Part shown: positions 28,024 through 36,112 of the stretch, one piece after another
Layout: the number at the start of each line of letters is the position of its first letter
Numbering within the stretch: position 1 is the first letter of the stretch
NCBI RefSeq assembly: GCF_006489205.2
Contig: NZ_VFYR02000004.1
Span: forward strand, 186,001-250,000
DNA: 64,000 nucleotides
Direction of reading: 5' to 3'
From: Brevibacterium sp. XM4083
GTDB taxonomy: Bacteria; Actinomycetota; Actinomycetes; Actinomycetales; Brevibacteriaceae
Translations under genes and position numbers: made by a program
Notes under the pieces: generated by a model
Seen by the model: the letters and a program-made list of their open reading frames with translations, nothing else
Told to the model about the DNA's origin: nothing
Database searches by the model: none

Positions 28024-30515
28024 GACTGTCCTTCGGACCGGGACCGGGCGGCGGCCTTGACCGGGGTGAGGTGGTCGGCGGAGCGCGCGGGATCGATGTC
28101 GAGGCGGCGCAGCAGGTCCTCGGCCGCGGCGGTGCCGAGCTCGTCGGCGACCCGGGCGATCTCCTTGCCGGCGATCGGCAGGGCGTGATCGTCGCGGGAG
28201 CTGAGATCGGCGTCGTCGATGAGCGGCAGCGGCGCGCTCATGTGGGTGCGGGCGATGGTCCCGTCGTCGTCGGCCATCATCGCCGCGACGACGAGCTGCG
28301 TCCCGGTGATCGTCGCCAGGGCTCCGATCGGAGCCGAGCAGCCGGCCTCGGCGCGGGAGAGGATCGCCCGTTCGCACGTCACGGCGAGGTCGGTCGCCTC
28401 GTCGTGGAGCCGGCGCAGAGCTGCGCGGATCTCGACGTCGCCGGCCATGAGGGCCTCGTCCTGCGTGTACGGGCTGTCGGCTCCGCGCGTCTCCACCGCG
28501 AGCGCCCCCTGACCGGGAGCGGGAAGCATGGTGTCGAAGTCGAGGAGGTCGGTCGCCTCGGCGAGCCGCCCGATCCGACGGACACCGGCGGCGGCGAGGA
28601 CGACGGCGTCGAGGCGGCCGTCGCGGACGTGGGCGATGCGGGTGTCGACGTTGCCGCGGACCCCGCGCACCTCGATGTCGGGGCGGGCGGCCCGCAGCTG
28701 GACGGCGCGGCGCGGCGACCCGGTGCCGACGACGCTGCCGGCGGGCAGCTGGGCGAGGCTGAGGCCGTCACGGCCGATGAGGACGTCGGCGGGATCGACG
28801 CGCGGCGGAATGGCCGCGAGCTGGATGCCCGGCTCCGGGGTCGTCGGGAGGTCCTTGAGCGAGTGGACGGCGATGTCGATCTGGCCCTGGTGCAGGGCCT
28901 GCCGGACGGCGGAGACGAAGACGCCGGTGCCGCCGAAGCCCGCGAGCGGGGACATGTTGACGTCGCCTTCGGTGACGACCTCGACGATCTCGACGCGCCA
29001 GCCGGTCAGGGCCGCGATCTGGTGGGCGATCGCCGTCGACTGCGAGCGGGCGAGCTGGGAGCGCCGGGTGCCCAGACGCACCGTGCGGCCTGTCGGATGC
29101 TCGGGTTCGACGACGTCGAGGGTGTGGTCGGCGACCGGCCGGAGACCGTCGGCCTCGATGTGGTCGGGGCTCGCGGCCTTCGCGACCTTCGCCTCCGGGG
29201 TCGGCACGGCGTGCGGGGTCTTGATCGTCGGCAGGTCGAAGAGCTGGATGAGCGCCTGCGCGTAGTCGACGTCGGAGTCGGAGACCGCGAGCTCCTTGAC
29301 CTTGACCGTCGGGGTGTGGATGAGCTTCTCCGCGACCCGGTGGAGGGACTTGCGGACCTCGGCGAAGACCTTGTCGTCGACGTGGTCGCCGATCTTGCGC
29401 TGCAGGCGCTCGGTCTCCGCGGCGAGCACGTCCTTGGCGTGGGTGCGCAGCGCGGTGACCGTGGGGGCCACCGCCCGCTCCTTGGCGCCGGACTCGAGCT
29501 TCTCCGTCTCCTCGGCGATGATCGCGCGCACCGCTTCGACGGTCTCGACGACCGCCGCGTCGCGCTGGTTCGACGAGGTCGACAGCAGCTTCCGGATGTC
29601 GCCGAGTCCGAAGAGGGCGACGTGTTCGAACTCGCGCACGCTCGGATCGATGTCGTGCGGCAGGGCGAGGTCGACGAACGCCTTGTTCGCCGCGCTCTTG
29701 GAGTTCTGCGAGAGACCGGCGACGATGTCGTCGCGGGTGACGACGACGCCGCGGGCGCCGGTGGAGGAGACGATGAGGTCGGCGTCGGCGATCTCCTCGG
29801 CGAGCGACCGGGGGGTGAGCTCGCGGGCCCGACCGCCCACCTCGGCGATGAGGCGCTCCGCCTTCTCCAGGGTCCGGTTGAGCACCGTGATGTGGTTGAC
29901 GCCCTCCCGGTGGAGGGTCGCGACGACGAGGCCTGACATCGCGCCGGCGCCGATGACGAGCGCGTTCGCGGCGTGCAGCGGCCCGATGTGGGCCTGGGAG
30001 GCTTCGAGGGCGGCGCCGAAGAGGGAGCGGGCGACCTCGTCGAGTCCGGTCTCCGAATGGGCGCGCTTGCCCACCCGCAGGCTCTGCTGCAGGGCGTGGG
30101 AGAGGTCGGAGGTCAGCGCTCCGGCGCTCATCGAGTCGGTGAACGTCGAGCGCAGCTGGCCGAGTATCTGGGCTTCGCCGATCGCCATCGAGTCGAGCCC
30201 GCACGCGACCTTGAGGAGATGGCCGAGCGCCTGGTTGTCGTAGTGGGCGTAGAAGTGCCCGGCGATGTCCTGCCAGTCGCGTCCGATCGAGGACACGAGC
30301 GCGTTGCCGAGGTCGGCGAGTCCCCCGTGGAAGGCGGAGACGTCGGCGATGAGCTCAAGCCGGTTGCACGTCGAGAGGACGGCGAGTCCGTCGACGCTCG
30401 CCCCGTCGAGGGCGTCGGTGCGCAGACGGTCGACGTCGTCGGCCCCGAACGCGAGCGCGTCGAGCATGTCGATCGGCGCCGACTGGTGGGAGATGCCGAG
30501 AACCAAGAGAGTCAA
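28020..30515 (-). CDS. hemA/hemC: Glutamyl-tRNA reductase / hydroxymethylbilane synthase fusion
   Basis: Single 831-residue frame carrying two heme enzymes. Residues 1-440 are glutamyl-tRNA reductase: GISHQSAPI at 7-15, the catalytic Cys50 in STCNRLE, the GEAQILGQ motif near 113-120, and an NADPH-binding VIGAGAMSG stretch. After a linker of about 30 residues, residues 472-831 are hydroxymethylbilane synthase: RLGTRRSQLA, the HSLKDLPT motif, GTGSPRR, GNVDTR and the dipyrromethane-cofactor cysteine 726 in EAGCSAPIGA. No stop or likely restart separates the halves. In most actinobacteria hemA and hemC are adjacent separate genes after rex, so the fusion keeps the usual order. It overlaps rex upstream by four bases. 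Confidence 0.94.
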   Translation of the reverse strand: MTLLVLGISHQSAPIDMLDALAFGADDVDRLRTDALDGASVDGLAVLSTCNRLELIADVSAFHGGLADLGNALVSSIGRDWQDIAGHFYAHYDNQALGHLLKVACGLDSMAIGEAQILGQLRSTFTDSMSAGALTSDLSHALQQSLRVGKRAHSETGLDEVARSLFGAALEASQAHIGPLHAANALVIGAGAMSGLVVATLHREGVNHITVLNRTLEKAERLIAEVGGRARELTPRSLAEEIADADLIVSSTGARGVVVTRDDIVAGLSQNSKSAANKAFVDLALPHDIDPSVREFEHVALFGLGDIRKLLSTSSNQRDAAVVETVEAVRAIIAEETEKLESGAKERAVAPTVTALRTHAKDVLAAETERLQRKIGDHVDDKVFAEVRKSLHRVAEKLIHTPTVKVKELAVSDSDVDYAQALIQLFDLPTIKTPHAVPTPEAKVAKAASPDHIEADGLRPVADHTLDVVEPEHPTGRTVRLGTRRSQLARSQSTAIAHQIAALTGWRVEIVEVVTEGDVNMSPLAGFGGTGVFVSAVRQALHQGQIDIAVHSLKDLPTTPEPGIQLAAIPPRVDPADVLIGRDGLSLAQLPAGSVVGTGSPRRAVQLRAARPDIEVRGVRGNVDTRIAHVRDGRLDAVVLAAAGVRRIGRLAEATDLLDFDTMLPAPGQGALAVETRGADSPYTQDEALMAGDVEIRAALRRLHDEATDLAVTCERAILSRAEAGCSAPIGALATITGTQLVVAAMMADDDGTIARTHMSAPLPLIDDADLSSRDDHALPIAGKEIARVADELGTAAAEDLLRRLDIDPARSADHLTPVKAAARSRSEGQS

Positions 30516-31204
30516 TTGCTGTGCTCCTCCACTGGAGTGGCTGTAGCCGTTTCGAGCGCCGAGTAGTACGCGAGGACCTGGAGCTCACTGGCCAGGTCGA
30601 CCTGCTGGACCCGCACGGTCTCCGGGGTGTCGAGCACGGTGGGCGCGAAGTTGAGTATGCCGCGGACTCCCGCCTCGGCGGCGATGCGGGCGGCCGCGGG
30701 CGCCGCGGAGGCGGGCACGGCCATGACGACGAGGTCGATGGGGTCGGCCCACGTGGCGAGGTCGGCGATCGCGGAGACGGTGAGGTCGCCGATCGTCGTG
30801 CCGACCTTGCCCTCGTCGCTGTCGAAGATCGCCGTCAGGCGCAGACCGCGCCGCTGGAAGCCGGCATAGTCGGCCAGGGCCGAGCCGAGGCGGCCGGCGC
30901 CGATGATCGCGACGTTCTGCGCCCGGTCGAGACCGAGGAACGATCGCAGGGTCGCGGCGAGGTCCTGCGCCGAGTAGCCGACCCCGCGGCGTCCGGAGCG
31001 GCCGAGCTGGGAGAGATCCTTGCGCAGGATCGCGGGAGACACGCCGCTCTGGGCCGCCAGGGTCTCCGAGGAGACGGTGGTCTGGCCGGTCGCGGCGATC
31101 GTCTCGACCGCCTGCAGGTAGATCGGGAGTCGAGAGATGACGCGCTCGGGGACGTCCTTGCGAACGACACCCTCGATGCTGCCGGCGGAGAGAATCTCGC
31201 TCAC
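30512..31204 (-). CDS. rex: Redox-sensing transcriptional repressor Rex
   Basis: NADH/NAD-ratio sensor (230 residues) that represses respiratory and heme genes until NADH rises. The N-terminal winged-helix domain includes RLPIYLQAVE and SPAILRKDLSQLG, and the Rossmann NADH-binding motif IGAGRLG lies at 101-107. The start is GTG 31204 with GGAG 12 bases upstream. In Streptomyces rex leads a rex-hemACD operon and represses it; the same order here supports autoregulation and control of heme supply. No full-length canonical Rex operator was identified in the 62-bp leader. Confidence 0.95.
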   Translation of the reverse strand: MSEILSAGSIEGVVRKDVPERVISRLPIYLQAVETIAATGQTTVSSETLAAQSGVSPAILRKDLSQLGRSGRRGVGYSAQDLAATLRSFLGLDRAQNVAIIGAGRLGSALADYAGFQRRGLRLTAIFDSDEGKVGTTIGDLTVSAIADLATWADPIDLVVMAVPASAAPAAARIAAEAGVRGILNFAPTVLDTPETVRVQQVDLASELQVLAYYSALETATATPVEEHSN

Positions 31205-31266
31205 GTGAACGTGTCACTCCTTCAATCTGCTCGTGCTGCCTCAGGCCTGCGAACCGGTTGGGCGCC

Positions 31267-31512
31267 TCAGGCGCCCAGCGCGGTCAGGGCCTGCGACAGC
31301 CTGTCCCGGTCGACCCGGTGGAAGCTGTGCTGTCGTCCTTCGAGGAGCACCACGGGAACATCCCAGCCATACTGCGCGGCCAGATCCTCATCGGTGTCGA
31401 TGTCGATCTCGGTGACGGTGACGTCCCGGCCGGCCACCACCTCGGCGATGGTTGCCTGCGCGGTCGCGCACAGATGGCATCCGGCGCGCGTGAGGAAGGT
31501 CAGTCCGACCAC
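31267..31512 (-). CDS. Glutaredoxin-like protein
   Basis: 81-residue thioredoxin-fold protein of the short glutaredoxin/DUF836 group. The redox motif CHLC occupies residues 12-15, followed by an alternating helix-strand pattern and the cis-proline segment DVPVVLLEG. GTG 31512 is chosen because AGGAG precedes it by 6 bases; in-frame TTG codons further upstream have no such signal. It lies 62 bp upstream of rex on the same strand, so co-transcription into the rex-hem chain is possible. It may act as a disulfide reductase; substrates are unknown. Confidence 0.85.
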   Translation of the reverse strand: MVGLTFLTRAGCHLCATAQATIAEVVAGRDVTVTEIDIDTDEDLAAQYGWDVPVVLLEGRQHSFHRVDRDRLSQALTALGA

Positions 31513-31588
31513 GGCACACTCCTGAGTCGAAGGTGACAACAAACCCCGCCGAAATGGGATTCGAGCGGGGGCGTAGGACCGTGCGGTC

Positions 31589-31687
31589 TTACTTCTTGTT
31601 GCGACGCTGGTGACGAGTCTTGCGAAGCAGCTTGCGGTGCTTCTTCTTCGACATACGCTTCCGGCGCTTCTTGATGACTGAGCCCAC
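31589..31687 (-). CDS. Small ribosomal protein bS22-like (AURKAIP1/COX24 domain)
   Basis: 32-residue, extremely basic protein starting at GTG 31687 with the N-terminus [20 protein letters not shown] and ending RRNKK. It matches the actinobacterial bS22-type protein bound to the small ribosomal subunit in mycobacterial structures. AAGGGG precedes the start by about 7 bases. It is much shorter than typical gene-finder limits. The gene stands alone, 76 bp upstream of the glutaredoxin-like start on the same strand. Confidence 0.92.
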   Translation of the reverse strand: MGSVIKKRRKRMSKKKHRKLLRKTRHQRRNKK

Positions 31688-31836
31688 GCGGGTACCCCTT
31701 GTGATCGTCGGTGGAGGTGAACGTCAGCTGCCCACCCTTTGAACTAACCGTGCAATTCTATCGCCCCGGCCCGTTCTTTCCCAAAACTGTGTCGAGATCC
31801 ACAGCGGGGCCTCAACTGCGCCCGGAAGGGCGCGGA

Positions 31837-33033
31837 TCAGTCGAAGTACGGGTCGAGTCCGAAGAACGGGAAGAGGTTCTTCCGGGTGCCCATGACCGCG
31901 CGGTCGAGCTCGGATTCCGGGTCGAAGCCGTGCGACCACGGGGTGAACGTCCCGTCGAAGCCGTCGGTCATCGACAGCGGGGCCTCGCGTCCGGTCTTCG
32001 TCTGCGCGTAGTGGGCCCAGCGGCCGGGGATCCGGGCGGCCGGGTCGAGGTCGGCGTTCGCCGCGATCGCGATGAGGTTCGTCCATGCGCGCGGGACGAC
32101 GTCGATGATCGCGTAGCCCCCTCCCCCGGTCGAGAGCCAGCGGCCCCCGGCGTGCTCCTCGGCCAGGGCACGGACGCGTTCGGTCGCCACCCGCATCCCG
32201 TCGACGGACAGGCGCATGTGGGTGAGCGGGTCCATCCGGTGACCGTCGCATCCGTGCTGGGAGACGATGATCTGCGGGGAGAACGCGGCGATGAGCGCGG
32301 GCACGGTGCCGTCGAACGCCCGCAGCCAGTCCTCGTCGGTCGTCCGCGGGGGCAGGGCGATGTTCGCCGCCGAGGCGGCCGCCCGCAGTCCCCCGATGTC
32401 GGCCGGGTAGCCGGTGCCGGGGAAGAGGTACTTCCCGGACTCGTGGATGGAGATCGTCAGCACGCGCGGGTCGTCCCAGAAGAGCTGCTCGACGCCGTCG
32501 CCGTGGTGGGCGTCGAGGTCGATGTAGGCGATGCGCTCGTATCCCGCGTCGAGGAATTCGTTGATCGCCCCGGCGACGTCGTTGTAGACGCAGAACCCGC
32601 TGGCCTTGTCGGCCATCGCGTGGTGCATGCCGCCGGAGAAGTTCACCGCGCGCCGGTAGTCGCCGGAGACGATCGCGCGGGCGGCGTCGACGGAGCCCTG
32701 GAAGAGCATCGCCGAGGCGGCGTGCATGTTCTCGAACACGGGGACGTCGTCGGTCCCCAGGCCGTGGCGCTCGGCGACCTCGGGGTCGGCGCCGGCGGGG
32801 CTGCCGGCGGCCTTGACCGCGGCGATGTAGTCGTCGTCGTGGACGCGGGACAGGGCCGCCTCGTCGAGGTCGCCGATCGGGTTGACGTGGACGCGGGGGG
32901 CGTCGAAGAGCTCGAAGTCGATCGCGAGCTTCGCGGTGAGGTCGAGCCTCAGGGGGTGCATGGGATGGCTGGGACCGAAGTTGTACCCGGTCACCGCCTC
33001 GTCCCAGACGACATAGACATCGCTATCGGCCAT
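31837..33033 (-). CDS. acuC: AcuC-type deacetylase (histone deacetylase superfamily)
   Basis: 398-residue class I HDAC-like zinc hydrolase. Seen: the FSGGMHHAM segment with the paired catalytic histidines, the metal-binding DLDAHHGDGV motif, and SQHGCDGHRMDPLTHM with further ligands. In Bacillus, AcuC deacetylates lysines of acetyl-CoA synthetase and thereby controls acetate use; that role is plausible here, since an acetate-type symporter lies 6 kb away. It is divergent from the potassium-uptake genes with 72 bp between starts. Confidence 0.92.
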   Translation of the reverse strand: MADSDVYVVWDEAVTGYNFGPSHPMHPLRLDLTAKLAIDFELFDAPRVHVNPIGDLDEAALSRVHDDDYIAAVKAAGSPAGADPEVAERHGLGTDDVPVFENMHAASAMLFQGSVDAARAIVSGDYRRAVNFSGGMHHAMADKASGFCVYNDVAGAINEFLDAGYERIAYIDLDAHHGDGVEQLFWDDPRVLTISIHESGKYLFPGTGYPADIGGLRAAASAANIALPPRTTDEDWLRAFDGTVPALIAAFSPQIIVSQHGCDGHRMDPLTHMRLSVDGMRVATERVRALAEEHAGGRWLSTGGGGYAIIDVVPRAWTNLIAIAANADLDPAARIPGRWAHYAQTKTGREAPLSMTDGFDGTFTPWSHGFDPESELDRAVMGTRKNLFPFFGLDPYFD

Positions 33034-33105
33034 GGGCCAATGCTATATGGCGCGGCTCACTTCCGGAGATTCGCCCCGGTCCGTCCTACCATGGAGGTTG
33101 TGTCC

Positions 33106-34509
33106 ATGAATTCTCCGCAGCGCCTCGACCGATTTCTGCGTCCGGGGCGCCGGGTCCGCGACTTCGTCGATGACATCGCCGTCGCCTCGCCGGCCCGTCT
33201 GGCGATCGTCTCGTTCATCGCCGTCGTGGCAGTCTTCGCCCTCCTCCTCATGCTCCCGGCGAGCATGCGTGACCCCGGATCGGTCTCGACCTCGGAGCAC
33301 ATCGCCAATGCGATCTTCGTCGCCGTCTCCGCCGTCTGCGTCACCGGGCTGACCCCGGTCGTCACCGAGGACTACTGGTCGGACTTCGGCATCTCCGTCA
33401 TCACCGCCGGCATCCAGGTCGGCGGTCTCGGCATCCTCACACTCGCTTCGCTGCTGGGCATGGCGGTCTCACGGCGGCTGGGAGTCCGGCAGCGCCTCAT
33501 CGCCCAGCAGGCCACCTCGGCGCTCAATCTGGGGCAGGTCGGCACCCTGCTCAAGACCGTCTTCATCACCATCCTCACCGCCGAGGCGGTGCTCGCGGTC
33601 CTCCTCTTCCCCCGCTTCCTCATGCGCGGCGACAGTGTCGGGGACTCGCTGTGGTACTCCGTGTTCTACGCGATCTCGGCGTTCAACAACGCCGGCTTCA
33701 CGATCCACCCGGGTGGGGCGGCGTACTTCGCGGAGGACCCGTGGATCCTCTCGCTCATCATGATCGGCGTGTTCGTCGGGGCGCTCGGGTTCCCCGTCGT
33801 GCTGATGATCGCGATGAACTGGAACAAGCCGAGCAAATGGGATCTGCACACGAAGCTCACGCTGACGACGACGACGATCGTCCTCGCCGTCGGGTTCCTC
33901 TTCCTCCTCCTCTTCGAGTCGGCGAATCCCGCGACGCTCGGGGACAAGAACGCCGGCCACACCTTCGTCGAGGTCCTCTTCATGGCGGTGATGCCGCGTT
34001 CGGGCGGGTTCGCGACGATGGAGATCGCCGATATGAGCCAGGCCTCGCACCTGCTCATGGACGTCATGATGTTCATCGGCGGCGGCTCGTCGTCGACGGC
34101 CGGCGGCATCAAGGTCACGACCGTCGCCGTCCTCTTCCTCGCCGCCTTCGCCGAGGCGCGCGGTCTCGCCGAGGTCAACGTCTTCAACCGCCGGCTGACC
34201 GCCTCGACGATCAAGCTCTCGATCTCCGTCCTCCTCACCGGTGCCGCGATCGTCTTCGTCGGCACGCTCGTCATGCTCCAGATCACCGATGAGCCGCTCG
34301 ACAAGGTGCTCTTCGAGGTGATCTCCGCGTTCGGCACCGTGGGCCTGAGCGCCGGAGTGTCCGCCTCGGCGTCGGAACCGGCCCTGTACTGTCTGTCCGT
34401 GCTCATGCTCATCGGACGCCTCGGTACGATTACACTGGCCGCAGCCCTGTCGATGCAGGACTCCGTGCGCCTCTACCGCTACCCCGAAGAAAGGCCTGTC
34501 GTTGGCTAA
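33106..34509 (+). CDS. TrkH/KtrB-family potassium transporter
   Basis: 467-residue integral membrane K+ translocation subunit. Repeated pore-forming units can be traced through VSAVCVTGLTPV, SAFNNAGFTIHPG, MPRSGGFATM and ISAFGTVGLSAGVS, whose central glycines form the selectivity filters in this family. ATG 33106 is selected because GGAGG lies 8 bases upstream; an ATG at 33091 overlaps that site. Its stop overlaps the start of the cytoplasmic regulatory subunit gene, so the two form one transport system. Confidence 0.93.
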   Translation: MNSPQRLDRFLRPGRRVRDFVDDIAVASPARLAIVSFIAVVAVFALLLMLPASMRDPGSVSTSEHIANAIFVAVSAVCVTGLTPVVTEDYWSDFGISVITAGIQVGGLGILTLASLLGMAVSRRLGVRQRLIAQQATSALNLGQVGTLLKTVFITILTAEAVLAVLLFPRFLMRGDSVGDSLWYSVFYAISAFNNAGFTIHPGGAAYFAEDPWILSLIMIGVFVGALGFPVVLMIAMNWNKPSKWDLHTKLTLTTTTIVLAVGFLFLLLFESANPATLGDKNAGHTFVEVLFMAVMPRSGGFATMEIADMSQASHLLMDVMMFIGGGSSSTAGGIKVTTVAVLFLAAFAEARGLAEVNVFNRRLTASTIKLSISVLLTGAAIVFVGTLVMLQITDEPLDKVLFEVISAFGTVGLSAGVSASASEPALYCLSVLMLIGRLGTITLAAALSMQDSVRLYRYPEERPVVG

Positions 34510-35164
34510 CGAGAACTCCGCAATCCTCGTCATCGGACTCGGACGCTTCGGATCGGCGACAGCGGTCACGCTCACCCGTCTGGGGCGCGAGGTCATGGCG
34601 ATCGAGCACAACCCGGAGCTCGTCAAGGACTGGAGCGGGAAGCTCACCCACGTCGTCGAGGCCGATTCGACGAACATCGACGCCCTCCGCCAGGTCGGTG
34701 CCGCTGACTTCCAGACCGCGGTCGTCGGCATCGGCACCTCGATCGAGGCGAGCGTGCTGACGACGGCGAACCTCGTCGACCTCGGGGTCTCACAGGTGTG
34801 GGCGAAGGCGATCTCACCCGCCCACGGCAAGATCCTCCACCGCATCGGCGCCCACCATGTGCTCTACCCGGAGTCCGATGCCGGCATCCGCGTCGCGCAC
34901 CTCGTGAGCTCCCGGATGATGGAGTACATCGAATTCGACGAGGGTCACTTCGCGGTCGTGAAGATGCGTCCCCCGCGGGAGATCCAGGGCTTCACCCTCG
35001 CCGAGGCGAAGGTCCGCGAGAAGTACGGCGTGACGATCGTCGGCATCAAGAGCCCCGGCCGCGACTTCACCTACGCCGAACCGACGACCCGCGTCGGCAA
35101 GCAGGACCTCCTCATCGTCGCCGGCAACGTCGAACTCCTCAGCCGCTTCGCCGGGCGGCCGTAA
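34502..35164 (+). CDS. TrkA/KtrA-family potassium uptake regulatory subunit
   Basis: 220-residue cytoplasmic partner of the transporter. An RCK N-terminal Rossmann domain has the nucleotide-binding motif GLGRFG at 12-17 and an acidic residue in AIEHN, followed by an RCK C-terminal domain with KSPGRDF and a VAGNVE ending. The apparent start is TTG 34502, inside the last codons of the transporter gene (8-base overlap), implying translational coupling. It gates the channel in response to nucleotide binding. Confidence 0.93.
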   Translation: MANENSAILVIGLGRFGSATAVTLTRLGREVMAIEHNPELVKDWSGKLTHVVEADSTNIDALRQVGAADFQTAVVGIGTSIEASVLTTANLVDLGVSQVWAKAISPAHGKILHRIGAHHVLYPESDAGIRVAHLVSSRMMEYIEFDEGHFAVVKMRPPREIQGFTLAEAKVREKYGVTIVGIKSPGRDFTYAEPTTRVGKQDLLIVAGNVELLSRFAGRP

Positions 35165-35229
35165 GGGGCGGGTGCTGCCATCGCCCCACGGCCGTGCCGT
35201 GGGATGCCGACTGCACTCAGGCAGGATCG

Positions 35230-35988
35230 CTACCTGACGGATGATCCGATTCCGATGCCGCCGTCGACGTCGAGTATCACTCCGGTGATGTAGCCCGCTT
35301 CTCTCGACGCGAGAAACACCGCCGCGTTCGCGATGTCGGCGGGGTCACCGATGTGGCCCAGCGGAACTCTGCCGACCAGCTTCGTGCGAGCAGCTGCATT
35401 CATCGAAGCGAGCATCGGAGTTTCGATGAGACCCGGTGCTATCGCGTTCGCCGTGATCCCACTGCGAGCACCCTCGAGCGCTGCAGTTCGCGTCAACCCG
35501 ACGATCCCCGCCTTCGCCGCAGCGTAGTTCGCCTGGCCGAAGTTGCCACGCCAGCTCATCGAGGAGAAGGAGACGATGCGCCCGTACCCCCTCTCCTTCA
35601 TGTGCGGCAGGACAGCCCGAATCCCGTAGAAGGCGCCGGTGAGATTGACGGCGATAACGTCATCCCAAGCTTCGTCACCGATCCTCTCGATGCGCTCGTC
35701 GCGGATGATGCCGGCATTGTTGATCAGCACGTCGATGCGGCCCTCGCGGTCGACGACTGCGCCGACCCATGCGTCGATCTCCCGAGACCGGCCGACGTCA
35801 AGGCGATGCGACTGTACACGGCCGCCCCCGCGGGTGATTTCGGTCTCGATCTCCTCGAGCGCCTCCGTGTTGCGATCTGCAACGTGGACCGTCGCTCCTT
35901 CAGCGGCGAAGCGGCGAGCCATTGCCAGCCCCAAACCCTGAGCTCCACCGGTGACGAGTACGGTCTGGCCGTAATAGCGATGGTTCAT
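35230..35988 (-). CDS. Short-chain dehydrogenase/reductase (FabG-like)
   Basis: 252-residue classical SDR. The cofactor motif TGGAQGLG lies at 13-20, NNAG at 90-93, and the catalytic residues Ser142 or 143, Tyr155 and Lys159 in YAAAK. Asp38 in VADRN after the second strand favours NAD(H). A C-terminal PGLIETPM segment is also typical. It is the last of three codirectional acyl-CoA metabolism genes, 124 bp after the crotonase gene, so a 3-hydroxyacyl-CoA dehydrogenase role is likely but not proven. Confidence 0.9.
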   Translation of the reverse strand: MNHRYYGQTVLVTGGAQGLGLAMARRFAAEGATVHVADRNTEALEEIETEITRGGGRVQSHRLDVGRSREIDAWVGAVVDREGRIDVLINNAGIIRDERIERIGDEAWDDVIAVNLTGAFYGIRAVLPHMKERGYGRIVSFSSMSWRGNFGQANYAAAKAGIVGLTRTAALEGARSGITANAIAPGLIETPMLASMNAAARTKLVGRVPLGHIGDPADIANAAVFLASREAGYITGVILDVDGGIGIGSSVR

Positions 35989-36112
35989 GACAGTGGTGTC
36001 CTCTCTTTCACACTGACATCACCCCTGGTGGAAGTGAGGTCCGATTGTTGATGACGCAGCATGGGCGGTCCAGCGACAGTTGCGATAGCAGGCACGCCAG
36101 CTGTGATGGCAC

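Noticed and set aside
31205..31217. GTGA-N5-TCAC inverted repeat directly upstream of rex, resembling a Rex operator
   Set aside because: The Rex consensus has GTGAA and TTCAC half-sites four bases apart; here the spacing is three and one half-site is GTGAC, and it overlaps the ribosome-site region. Too weak to call without binding data.
31711..33105. Long open frame continuing upstream of the TrkH start
   Set aside because: It is antisense to acuC, composed of Arg/Gly/Asp/Val-rich sequence, and a good ribosome site supports the start at 33106.
35185..35203. Weak hairpin CCCACGG/CCGTGGG between the convergent TrkA and SDR genes as a terminator
   Set aside because: Only a 7-bp stem with no T tract; other hairpins in the window are far stronger, so it is not listed as a feature.
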